From: Pogonophryne albipinna
Taxonomy: Eukaryota; Chordata; Actinopteri; Perciformes; Artedidraconidae
Length of the DNA stretch: 64,000 nt
Direction of reading: 5' to 3'
NCBI GenBank assembly: GCA_028583405.1
Contig: CM053258.1
Span: 6,646,698 to 6,710,697 of the forward strand
Part shown: positions 22,301-33,900 of the stretch, one piece after another
How the letters are laid out: the number at the start of each line of letters is the position of its first letter
Position numbering within the stretch: the stretch's first letter is position 1
Program-made: the position numbers and the translations under genes
The notes under the pieces: model-generated
The model's input: only the letters and a program-made list of their open reading frames with translations
Told to the model about the DNA's origin: nothing
Database searches by the model: none

Positions 22301-23636
22301 GATGTACCTGTCTGGTATTGTGATCACCCTGATCGGTGTTTTCCTGAACGACGGTAATAAGGTCCTGGAGAACGGCTTCTTCTTCGGTTATACGCACTGG
22401 GTGTACTTTGTAGTGCGTAAGTACGACATAAACCGAGGATCATTTATATTTGATTTCACTTTTTTCCCACAGTATTATAGCTGACACTGCTCTTTTTGCC
22501 TCCAGTCTTGGCCAGTGTAGGTGGTCTGTACACGTCGGTGGTGGTGAAGTACACAGACAACATCATGAAGGGCTTCTCGGCTGCGGCCGCCATCGTCCTG
22601 TCGACTGTGGCGTCTGTCCTATTGTTTGGACTGCATATAAGTACGTTAATATCTCAAACATAAGTGTTGGTGAACTAATGATCAGGGTTGTACCAGTACT
22701 GAGAATTAGAGTCCAGTAGTTGGTGCTCCACATTGGTTTAAAAACAGGGGTGTCAAACTCAAGGCCCGCGCAAGAGCTTGCAAAGAATAAAATACGTTTA
22801 TTGTATGGTTACATGCCACTTTACAGAAGTAACGTTGCCCATAAACTACATGTCCCACAATGCATCTCATTTTGTGACATGCACACTGAAGAGACTTGCA
22901 ATTATTTGCCCTAGACTTCTGCTTTCAGACGTAGTTAATTATAAAGTTATTACCCTAACCAATAATAATCCAATGCAGGGGCAATAATGTAATATAATAC
23001 ATTATTTTAATATATTATATGTATATTTATGTAGTCTTAAAGTTACAACCGGCCCCTTTGAGTGCAACCTTAATGCTAATGTTGCCCGTGATGAAATTGA
23101 GTTTGACACAAAAACATTTCCAAAAAGCCCAGTGTCCTAGAGTCAAACAAATCCATATTCATTGGAAAAAATGTATCCCTAAATTCCCATTTTTATCTAA
23201 CAGAATAATCTTCGTCAATCCATATCTGTTAGTGTTTCGCCTTTAAAGAAAAAAGCTGCATTTTCACTGCAATCATCCCACCTGTTCAAATCAGCCTACT
23301 CACTGTAGTGCTCCCCATCATGTGTTTCACTTGTGTCCACTTTGATTGTCTCCTCCAAGATTTCCTGTTTGTGTTTTTATCATGCTCTGTTGCCTCTTAG
23401 CATGTTTAACAAACTGTACGGTGTCCTCGAGTGTCATGAAAGTGTTATGTCTTTCTGACTTATATGAATGTCTCATTTTGCTTTTCTTTCCCTCTTGTGC
23501 AGCGATCCCCTTTGCCGCTGGGGCTCTCCTAGTGTGTGTTTCCATCTATCTGTATGGACTGCCGAAGTCGGAGACAATGAAGAGGTCCCGGCAGGACTCG
23601 GACTCAGAATCCAAACAGAAACTGATCAATGTTTGA
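16310..23636 (+). CDS. slc35a1: CMP-sialic acid transporter SLC35A1
   Basis: SLC35A1 is a Golgi multi-pass antiporter that imports CMP-sialic acid in exchange for CMP, so that sialyltransferases can cap glycans. Coding exons: 16310-16319, 17536-17716, 18997-19156, 20476-20628, 21911-21977, 22240-22416, 22506-22640 and 23503-23636. They total 1017 nt and 338 residues, against 337 in human, with all phases consistent. Diagnostic stretches include [10 protein letters not shown] and [12 protein letters not shown] (exon 2), [20 protein letters not shown] (end of exon 3), [17 protein letters not shown] (exon 4), [18 protein letters not shown] (exon 6) and [18 protein letters not shown] (exon 7), all nearly identical to the mammalian protein. 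The C-terminal tail after YGLPKSE is polar and more divergent. Exon 1 codes for only three residues plus one base, so the start rests on the exact splice fit to exon 2. Introns carry several mobile elements. The gene converges on RARS2. Confidence 0.97.
16530..17521 (+). mobile_element. AGTACT-rich non-autonomous element, copy B, in SLC35A1 intron 1
   Basis: It starts CAGTGGTGTCAAGTAACTAA and ends GAGTACTTATTCCACCTCTG. The ends are rich in ACTTTTACTTGAGTA-type words and are typical of a widespread fish element with hAT-like CAGTGGTG/CACCTCTG termini. No matching 8 bp duplication is visible. A LINE-type tail (ACAATAAAACCTTTGAATCTTG, about 16885-17095) is nested in it. The right end is only 14 bp from the acceptor-exon 2 border at 17536. 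Confidence 0.6.
17893..18522 (+). mobile_element. TTAA-flanked element, 5'-truncated copy (SLC35A1 intron 2)
   Basis: It matches 28380-28976 over about 600 bp, starting at GATCACCCATTCTAGCC and ending GCATGATAGGTCCCCT followed by TTAA (18519-18522). The left terminus is missing. There is no coding capacity. TTAA flanking suggests piggyBac-type mobilisation. Confidence 0.7.
19205..19875 (+). mobile_element. L2-like LINE 3' end in SLC35A1 intron 3
   Basis: From 19397 a 95-codon frame reads [20 protein letters not shown] and later [20 protein letters not shown], the conserved C-terminus of L2-type LINE proteins. After the stop, a 3' UTR ends in ATAAACTTTGATTTGATTG. The 5' part of the LINE is absent. 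The sequence at 19205-19230 (CAGTGTTTCCCACACATGGG) looks like a hAT-type terminus and may belong to a separate fragment. Confidence 0.75.
20640..21500. mobile_element. Two LINE tail fragments in SLC35A1 intron 4
   Basis: Positions 20643-21010 begin with AAAGTCAACTTTATTGTCAA, a frequent reversed LINE/SINE tail in fish; its other limit is uncertain. Positions 21245-21500 match the L2-like 3' UTR at 26965-27145 (ACTATTCATATCTTAGACTG, CTATATAAATAAACTTGCCT) but without any coding part. Confidence 0.6.
22747..23110. mobile_element. Short element with GTGTCAAACTCAA termini (intron 7)
   Basis: GGTGTCAAACTCAAGGCCCG at the left and TTGAGTTTGACAC at the right form an inverted repeat about 360 bp apart, as in common fish non-autonomous elements. 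The interior has no gene. Confidence 0.5.
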
Positions 23637-24866
23637 ACTGCCGAGTCTCTCCTGCTGGGGGGGGGGGGTGTCACCTTCTCTAGGGACCTAAAGAGCTCTT
23701 TGGAGATTTGGGATCCACTTCCGTTAATCTCAAAAAATGAACACTCAGTTGAGTTGTCTTTATGTTCAGTTATATTTCAATTGATATGAAGAAAAACACA
23801 CATTTGACCATAAACTGGCTGCTTTTAATTTCTGTAAATAATCTGAGGCAATCATCTCTAAATTAATCTTTAGCCATGCTGGCGCGATAAGCATTGACAG
23901 GACTTTGTTACTTTTATTGTGATGCCTCAATATATCTGTTTTAGGAGGCGTATAAATGTAACAACTCCATACCCTGTAAGTTTTTTTTGTCAATCAGTAA
24001 TTTGTCTGTTTTACACTGTGAAATGTCTATGGCCATATCACATAGTGCTAAATCTGAATGTGCCCGACTCACGGGAAAACATACTTGAAATGATGACGAC
24101 CGACTGCATGTGTGATTATGTTTATAATATCATCTCTTTAGTGTCTTTTATCTTTTTGTATCACATTCTGTTTTTGAAAGTCATTTTAAAGCTTTTATTA
24201 AAACTGGATGGAAATAGTGGTAAAAGGGACGGCTGCTTTTTGTGCTCAGCATGTAAGAAATCCTACCAATTAACTCTTAATGGATAGAATTGATAGTAAC
24301 GACTATCAGTTTATGTAACGTTCAGTTTCTGTTGAAGCTGTTTGAGAGGTCTTAGATCAACTTTTAGATTCTGCACTTTGTGATGCTGTATCTATGAAAT
24401 TATTTGTATCTTAACATGTTGGCTAAACTAACTGACACACAACAAATAATTGTGACTGAGATTAAGTATATCCCATCGATCTTTTAGGTCAAACCAGATG
24501 CTACATACTTTCCTGTGTAGGACTCGGCTGAACCAGTTGTACCACTCTCACCATTATGTATTCAGCAGTTAATGAGGACAAAAGGAGCTGAGATGTATCA
24601 CCTAACCTGTTATGCTTTTAGCAAAGTTTAGGGGGTTTCCAGCGGTCATCAACAATCAAATAGACTCACCGGGGTGTAGCCTGCTTCGCTTGTCTGCACT
24701 GTTTCATCTAATAATAATAATAATATATAATATTTTTATAGCGCCTTTCAGGAAACAAAAAAAAGGCAGCTCAAAGTAATCTAATGATCATGAAATGTGT
24801 GAAAAAAATGTGAGACCAGATCTTCTGATTATTTTATTTAAATAAAAAGGCCTTTTATTTACAGTA
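23637..24866 (+). other. SLC35A1 3' UTR region
   Basis: No further coding sequence follows the stop at 23636. A G-run lies at 23658-23668. An ATTAAA at about 24197 is an early poly(A) candidate; the stronger AATAAA is at 24841. A TAAT-repeat with TTTATAGCGCCTTTC at about 24712-24750 is a LINE/SINE tail remnant. Confidence 0.55.
24839..24860. terminator. Palindromic, two-way poly(A) signal
   Basis: AAATAAAAAGGCCTTTTATTT reads as AATAAA on the plus strand (24841-24846) and on the minus strand (24859-24854). It lies between the SLC35A1 stop (23636, plus) and the RARS2 stop (24921, minus). It would give RARS2 a very short 3' UTR of about 60-85 nt. Confidence 0.65.
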
Positions 24867-24920
24867 ATAATTAAAGCAGTGTGGTACCTCAGTTGTTAAA
24901 TGAACACTGATAATGTAGCT

Positions 24921-27900
24921 TCACATTTTATCCACCGGTGTGATTCCCAGGATCCTCATCCCGCCGGCCAGGACTGAGCCCGCTCCGCTGAACAGTCGCA
25001 ACCTCGCCTGTTGACATTTAGAACATAAGATGACTCTTAATTACTTGTTAAGCCCCAAAGACCTCGTCGGCGGGTCTTTTTTTTTTCACGACACTGTGTC
25101 TCAGGGAGCCTACACACGGCGGCGTGCGTTGCCGCTTCAACACTTCTGCCCATTCACTTTGAATGGGGTGACGTCACGATTCGCCGAACTGCATTGTGGG
25201 AGAAAAGCGTAGCTTCTCTCGCGGTGCTCGCTGCAAAAGTAGAGCAATGTTCTACTTTTGCCGCCTCGACGGAGGCGTCAGCCAATCGAATCATATGCCA
25301 GTGCAAGCTCTAGCCAATCAAACCGCGTGCTTGTGTGTCTGGGGCGGGAGATTCATGTGATTGGTTGTTGGTCGAGTTTCAGCCCCCCCCGCCGGCAAGC
25401 GACAACGCACGCCGCCGTGTGTAGGAGCCGTCAGGGCTTCTTAATATTTACAAAACTATGAATGTGTCATACCCTCCTAACGGGAAGAAACTCAGCTAAC
25501 TGATGATACGAATAATTTTTACCGAAACAAAAACACAAGTCTCACAAGAAGGGTCTAAATGAGCCCCGAGCGAAAACATGCTAACACACTTGGCACAAAA
25601 CTCTAGGTATAAATCGATCGATATACTTATTGGATCTGCACAAACAAGCTTAGCTAACATCCTGAGATTCCACAGATCATATAAATATAAGTATCATCGC
25701 TGAGCTATCAGAACTCGCGACAGGGGAAGCAAATACAGACAACACACGACGTAGCTTTAGGTAGCAAAACACGGAGATATGCTCACCTTAGCTGTTCTTC
25801 TGATCAAAAGTCGTGTTCAATGGCATTACAACGAGAAAAAACGCGGCTGAAGGTTAATCCATTGGTTAATCCAATGTGTCTGTCACTTTGAAAAAAGTAT
25901 TGATAATCCATAATTCAATTTTTATGCAAAAATCGGAGAATTAATTTTAGCTGCTAATGGTAGCCACCAGAGGTTAGCGCAGCTTCCGGTTTTTCTTGGC
26001 TCTAACGGTTAAAAAGAGATGTCAATCATCAAAATCGAGTTTATTCTGAACTGAGGGCTTGCCAACTGCCATCTACTGTAGGTTGTAATACACTGTGTAT
26101 AACGTTACAAACAACCCTAAAGCTACCACTGGCTCAGATAATGAAATGACACCCAAATTTACGTAACAATTTCACCAGGAGACAATGCTCCAATTCAAAC
26201 ACTGAGTAAGTGCATTGAACAAATCAATGACTGGATGTGTCAGAACTTTCTCCAATTAAACAAAGATAAAACTGAGGTAATGGTTTTTGGAGCCAAGGCA
26301 GAACGTATAAAAGTTAGCGCTGAGCTTCAGTCTGCAATGTTCAAAACAACAGATAAAGCCAGAAATCTAGGTGTAGTCATGGACTCTGACCTGAGTTTCA
26401 ACAGTCACATTAAAACAGTTACTAAATCAGCCTACTATCACCTAAAGAACATATCTAGGATTAAAAGACAGCACAGCAGGATTTGGAAAAACTTGTCCAT
26501 GCTTTTATCTTCAGTATACTGGACTACTGTAATGGTGTCTTCACAGGTCTCACTAAAAAATCTATTAGAAAGCTGCAGCTGATTCAGAACGCCGCTGCTC
26601 GAGTCCTCACTAACACTAAGAAAGTGGATCACATCACTCCTGTTCTGAAGTCTTTACACTGGCTTCCTGTGTGTCAAAGAATATATTTCAAAATACTGCT
26701 GCTGGTTTATAAAGCACTGAATGGTTTAGGCCCAAAATACATTTCTGATCTTCTGCTAAATTATGAACCATCCAGATCTCTCAGGTCTTCAGGGACTGGT
26801 CAGCTTTCTGTCCCCAGAGTCAGAACTAAACATGGAGAAGCAGCGTTCAGTTATTATGCTCCAAATATCTGGAACAAACTCCCAGAAACCTGCAGGTCCG
26901 CTGCAACTCTTACTACTTTTAAATCCAGGCTGAAGACTTTTCTTTTTGTCGCTGCTTTTAATTGAACTATTCACATCTTAGACTGCACTGTAACTTTTAT
27001 CCATGTATTTTTTCTTTTAATGTTTATTTTATTATCTTTTTAATGACTGATTTTAAATGCCATTTTCTTAATGTCTTTCATTTTTGTAAAGCACTTTGAA
27101 TTGCCTTGTGTTGAAAAGTGCTATATAAATAAACTTGCCTTGCCTAAAGAATCTGAACTGTCCCTATGAGGAAGTATTTACTCATTGTACGATGTTCCAT
27201 GACGGTGCATTTGAAAAGGACACGTAGGTATGTACTTTTAGCGACTTCCTATTTACCTGTGCAACTTCCTGACTGCTCCCTTTGACCGGCAGCTCTCTGT
27301 GTGCCGAGGCAACCAGGTGGCTGGAAGACATTGAAGAGGAAGACTTTTATTGCACTTGTGCACTTAATGACCATACGAACAGTAAAGTGCCAGTTAAACT
27401 TTAACCTCCTGTCTCACCACAGCTTCAATAAAAAGTTGACGAGGTGTTTGGGCTGCAGATCCTGGGACGACTGGTACAAAACCTCATCGTAGCTGCAAAT
27501 AAAATGTTATATGCTTAAGTACAAAACATTTAGCACAACACTGACGGACGGCGTGATTTTCTTTTCTTGTTGTTTGACAATAACCAGAAGTAATCGGGCA
27601 TGTTTTTAGGAAAGTTGTTTGCTCACCGCAGGAGGTGCTGCAGGACGATGATGCTCGTTGGCTCGAGTAGGAGCGATGGATCAAATATAAATCCACCGAC
27701 ACCTTCATTCCTGCGTATTAAACTGCAGGAAGAACACAACAATAATAAAAAGGTGTAAATAAAAACACTTTAGAAGACAGCTCTTGTTTATTCTATGTGT
27801 TTTGTGTCAATTACTATACATATATAGATGTAGATGAATAGAAATGTTGTTTTTTTATACCGTTAAGACCCCAAGAGCGACTCTAAATGACAAATGGATT

Positions 27901-30900
27901 AAAGGCGGGGTAGGCAGAATATTTTGGGCATAAACTCCATAATAACCTTTCCGGCTATTGCCATTCATGTGATCTGAAAAAACCTGTATAAATTGAATCC
28001 ATGACAAGTCTTTTCTGGTTAAATTAAAAACTTTAAGTGCCAATAAGCATAAGTTTCAAGTGAAAAATAAATACGTCTATGTATAAACTGTATGTTAGTC
28101 ATAATCAGGATTTCTGAGAAATATATTATTTTAGGTGTGTGTGTATAAAATCAGACCTGCAGAGTCGAGCGTGTGTGTACTGGAGGAAGACGCCCGTGTC
28201 TCCCTGAGCCTGCAGCATCCGGTCCCAGTCAAACGTATAGTCCGAGTGCAGAGGACCTTTGAAGTCCTGAAACAAAGTCAAAAGGGAATCAAGAATCTTA
28301 AAGGTCACCTATCATGCTATTTTTAGGCAATAGCATAGGTCTCAGATATATACAAATATATAAAAAACATGTCTATGAAGTGTTTTGCTCAAAATACCAC
28401 ACAGATCACCCATTCTAGCCATGTCTCATATCCCTCTATTTCACTTCCTGTTTCAAAAGTGCTGATTTGGGGTATAAAGCTTTAAAAAATGGATTTAAAA
28501 AAAAAGGAGGGGGCTGAGCTCACGCGGGAGATGCTACCGGCAGATACTGCGGTGATGAAACGCCATATCATGGATTATTTCTGAAACAGTACGGAGCTCA
28601 AAGGCTTTCTCTCTTGCCGGTTATACCACAAGGTGAGTTCCTTTTTACTTCCTGCTTCTTCACACACATGCTCTCCAGTACAGGTTAGCTCTGAGTGTTA
28701 GCAATGCTAATGTAAACACCGACCATATTAGGTTCAAAACAGTCGGGCATTGTTTCTGATAGGGCCGTGGGTGTAAAGCCAGCCTACATTTCCGATATTA
28801 CGTCATATCGGACGCAAATCTGGATCAGCTCCGTTGTATTTTAGAGATTTGGGTACGGAGGAAAAGAGAGAGGGTTTTATTTTCTAACGCTGCGTGAGTT
28901 CCCCGACGCACCGGGGACACATATTTATGTATAAAAGACATCACAAAGTGCATTTTGCATGATAGGTCCCCTTTAAATATATTGAACAGAAAAGTCAGAT
29001 CTTTTAATAAAGTTCAAACTAACAATTTACCTGGACTATTAGTGCACTGATTCCCACTTTCTCTGCTGTGTCCTCAGGGTCGTCCATTTCTTTTGTCGCT
29101 GTGGGAAGTAAGACAGAGGTTAATCAGTTCTCTTAGTATTTGCCATTTGAAAATATTGATGCAATGTTGCGATTGTGCTAATGTTGTTGAAAACAGCTTG
29201 TTTTGCATTGACACACACTTCCTTTACAGCAATAATTTACTAATGTCCATTTAAAATCCCTTCTAATGTATCATTACTAGAATGACTGATAAATTAGTAC
29301 GCCCCCTTTTGATTCGTTTTACTCGAATCAAAAGGGGGGGTGCGTATGTCTAGAACTTGTTTGCCCATGAGGGAACCTTTAATGACCTTTAAATCATAAA
29401 TAAAAGGTGTTCATGAGTTGAAGTTTAAATGACTCCTGCTCCATCTATAAATCAAATGTTACAAACATAATAACGGATGTTTGGGGACATGCAAATGTAC
29501 CTTTGGCACACAGAGGCATGCAATAAAGAACCGATCATTTAAAGTATGACTGTGTTTACTCTTTGACTGGCTCATGTTGTGCAGCATCCTGTTGCGAGCC
29601 TCGTTCAGAACGTCCTCCAGAAACACCACCTCCCCGCTGCGGGTGCTCATGCCCCGCACCAGGCCGAAGGGCACATGCTCACACCTGCAAACACACATTC
29701 ATTTATTAAGAAAATCAGTATAACACTTAGAAAAAATACTCAGTTATAAGTGTGAGTGCTAGTCACAGTTTTAGCTTGGTAAGAATGGATACGTATTTTT
29801 CGAAACAGCAGTCATTTTGCAGAACGGACCTTTTTAATGTTATAACATATTAATGGATATTATTGTTTAGCTTTACTGATGCATTAACATGTAAGCAGCA
29901 CTTCAATGTTGAAGTCGGTGGAGGTAAAGCTTATTTTAACACCTGTGTTTATCAAATGATTTAAAAACTGTTTTTATTTTAAAGTTACTAAACTGTCAGA
30001 TGAACACAAAAGGAGTAAAAAAGGAGCATAACATGTCTATAAAACATACCTTAAAAAGTACATACAAATCTAAATAAAATGTTACTTAAGTGAATGAGTA
30101 AATGTATTCAGCAAAGCATGTAAACTGACACAGACAACACAGCCATCTTTGAGAGCTGTTTCTGATTAGAAACAGCGGTCTGTGGGTGGGGTGATGATTT
30201 TGTGAAGTATTGCTTAATCCATGTTTTTACATTTGGTTACAATTATAAAGACAGAGAAAATACTGTTCTCAGAAACAGAATATGTATTCCAGAGTAGAAC
30301 ACTTACTTGATTATATTCCCATTTTAAACATGTGAAGTGTGAAAAGTAAGTAAACTACTATGTTATCTCCTAATACCTGTATACAACTACGACAAAATTA
30401 ACATTTAAACAAATTCAACAAATCAATTAAACCTCCACTATGTCATGTATGTTGTTGTTTTTCTTGCTACCTGTCAGCCCAAGAATGTCCCAAAGCACGC
30501 AGAACGTGGAACAACTGGTTGAAGTGATTGGCTTGACCTTTATCCGTCTAAAGAAAAGAACAAATATGCTTTCAATTCAGCAAAATGATCAATATGTAGC
30601 AATAAGAAGCATGTGAAGAGAGTTCAAGTAAAGAAAATAGACATTCAAGAGTTGAGGATTTGACTTCACAAAATAATAATAATATAATTCCTTACATTAA
30701 TTATAGCGCTTTTCCAGATGCTCAAAGCGCTTTACAAATACACATTACACACATCTAACGGTCATGTACTGTGGACAATACCCACATGAGTAAATTCAGG
30801 AGAAGTGTCTTGCCCAAGGACACAACGGCTTTACAGACGCAGCGGCGGGTTTCGAACTGGTGTTCCCCAACGCCCCCTTGATCTGATTATCAACGCACAG

Positions 30901-33900
30901 CCCACTGCGCCACTCCGCCCATCTTCCCACCTCAAAGTCATCAAGGCGCTTTACACGTACACATTACACACATATCATACATGTAACGGTCATGTACTGT
31001 GGACAGTACCCATAGGAGCAAATGTGGGTGAAGTGTCTTGCCCAAGGACACAACGGCGGACTGGGACTACAAATCAGCCCGGGACTCTCGACCGGCCCAC
31101 TTCGGTACCGCCGGCCCACTTCGGTACCGCAAGTAAATTGTCAACGGGGGGGGGCTGCTAGTGACTTCTCCGACCAACCTACCTCGATGCCGCAAGAAGT
31201 GAAAAAAAAAGTGGCACTTCAGTGGGAACGTCCAGTATTTAATATGCCAATGTTTCTTTATTTTGCATTTGTCTATAATTTTTTATTTCTTGCTCCTGTG
31301 TCTGTTAGTCAAACATAGTTTTCACAATCGTATTTGTCCCATTCAAATAAATGAATGAATAAATAAAGGAATCAGTCAATAAATATAGGTAGAAATAAAA
31401 GTCTCAATTAGCAAATAAATGAAGTGGTTAATTTGAAGATTAAGAAAAAAGCACATTAATAGGAAAAATGTATGAACAAGAAAATGTATTTATTAGAAAA
31501 TATACCTATGTTCCTCATTAACTTCATTATTTACCAAGCTATTATTTTCTGTTGACATTTTATTAAGCTTTTTATTTATTTTCTTTTTATTAATTACTCT
31601 ATCTTTTATGTTATTTTTCACAAATGAACCTGCACTTTGTGTTTTTTATTGTTGGATTTTAATTGTATTTATTTATCTACTTTTGATTGAGTCGTGTAAT
31701 TTTTTATGAATTAATGGCTGCTTTATTCTTAAAAAGACAGCAGTGTTAAAAATGTAAAAAGTAAAAATAGAAAGCTTGAAACCCCTTTCCTTACCACATA
31801 AATCATCTCATCAAAATTGTACTTTTCTTTTCTGTCGATCGCTGCAGCAAGATCCCTGAAATGCAGAATATTAACCGTTACTGTACGGCCACTTTCACTC
31901 AAACATCTTTCCTATGCATTATCATCTGATTGCATAGCTATGATCCGTTATGTCAAGTACAGTGGTTATAAAATGTAAAAGAATTGCAGATTTAATTGAC
32001 TATCTCCTCGCACTGACCTGGTGATGTACAGCGTTGTACCGTCAGCGCGCTGCACCGCACAGACGCTGCTCATGTCTCCATCTGTGGACGTATCCACTAC
32101 ACCGGCTCCTGTCCTGAAAATACGATACGATAATACTTTATTGGTCAGATCAAGTCTGAAATGTGACTTGCATCACGGCAGCTCCATGTGTAACATCAAC
32201 ATAGACAAATATCAAGACACAATACATGAAAAACAAGCAACAAACATTGAACATAACAGCACAATCACTGAGGGAAAACATGCTCAAAGAGCCTTCAGCG
32301 TGCGTTTGATCTGGATTCAGCTCTGTGTTTCCTGTGAGGGTTGACTGGTGCACAAAGGAGTGCTTCAGTCTGACCGTATTGAATGGTTGGCCCCTGTATC
32401 TCCGATTAGATGGTAGCAGTTCATATTCGCTGTTCAGAACATGGTTTGGGTCCGCGATGATGTTGTTGGATACAGCACGTCCATGTTAGCTCAAGTTTTT
32501 AAAACACCAATGTCTACTGCAATGAAGTGTGTTAAAAAGTATACAAAAGAAAACACAGCCTCCAGGGTAAAATAAATGACTAAAAAGTCTTCACCGTGTG
32601 CAAATAGTATTCAATATGTGGTATTTTAAGTTGTTATAGTGTAGAGAGGCGAGTGTTTGGCAAAAGGAAGTGTTGTTCGCAGACTATTTTTTACTATAAT
32701 ATTAATATTTCTCCATATCCTACTTTTTTTTTTTACACAATATATTACCAATAATGCGTCTGTACCTACTCTAATGCTGCACGGTTCATACTGGTTATAT
32801 TGTATATGTATAATAACTATATCTACCACTCACTGTTTATCATTGACAATACAGTCTAAAGATGTGTACAGGACAATATCACATCAATGTGTCAGTGCTC
32901 TCTGGTGGACAAACTATGGAATGAAGACTTCCTAAAAAATATTATTCCTGGACAACAACACATACAGGGACATATCTAAAGATACAATCAAATCAACTTC
33001 CAACACATAAGATGGTATGAACAAAGTAACCGAAAACCAAAAAGGTTCGGAAACAAATATCTCATATTACCTGCTCCTTATTGAAAATAGATTAATAATA
33101 AATAAACAGATGCTCAGCCAAGAGTTCTGCAGGAATTAATCCTAAAATGTAATGAGTCAGCATTTTAACACTTTTGTTCGACTTATTTAAAACTCTCTGA
33201 CTCTGTGGCAGAAACCCTTGTCCACGCCTTCATCACATCCCGTCTGGACTACTACAACGGAGTCCTGTCCGGGGTTCCCAGCAAAACCCCGGACAGGCTC
33301 CAATACGTCCAGAACTCTGCCGCCAGGCTTCCCACCCGCACCAAGCCATGGCAACACATCGCCCCCACCCTCATCCACCTACACTGGCTGCCGGTCAAGT
33401 CCCGGATTCAGGACAAAACACTCCTCCTCACGTACAAGTCCCTCCATACCCTCGCCCCCCAGTACGTATCGGACCTCCTCCATCCCTACACCCCTTCTCG
33501 GAGTCTGCGGTCCTCAAACACGGGCCTGCTCTCCATCCCCCGCTCTCGCCTACGAACGGTTGGTGCCAGGGCGTTCAGTGTTGCGGCCCCCACCCTCTGG
33601 AATGCACTTCCTGCCGAGATCCGTCATGCTGCCTCCCTGGACATCTTCAAATCATCATTAAAAACACACCTGTTCACCCTGGCCTTCGGGCCCTATCCCT
33701 TTCTTGGTCCCCCGGCTTCCTGTATTGTTTTGTTTGCCCTTTGATTGTCTGTTTGTTTTGTTTGTCCACCATGTACAGCGACCTTGGGTCCCTTGAAAGG
33801 CGCTATATAAATATCATTTATTATTATTATTTCAGAGTCGATAGGTTTTTTTGAATGGGATTAGCTAAAATGCCTGAAATAAGGTTGTGATAAACACAAA

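Noticed and set aside
27701..27704. Acceptor at 27703 for RARS2 exon 17
   Set aside because: It breaks the phase with exon 16; the acceptor at 27723-27724 keeps frame and matches family length.
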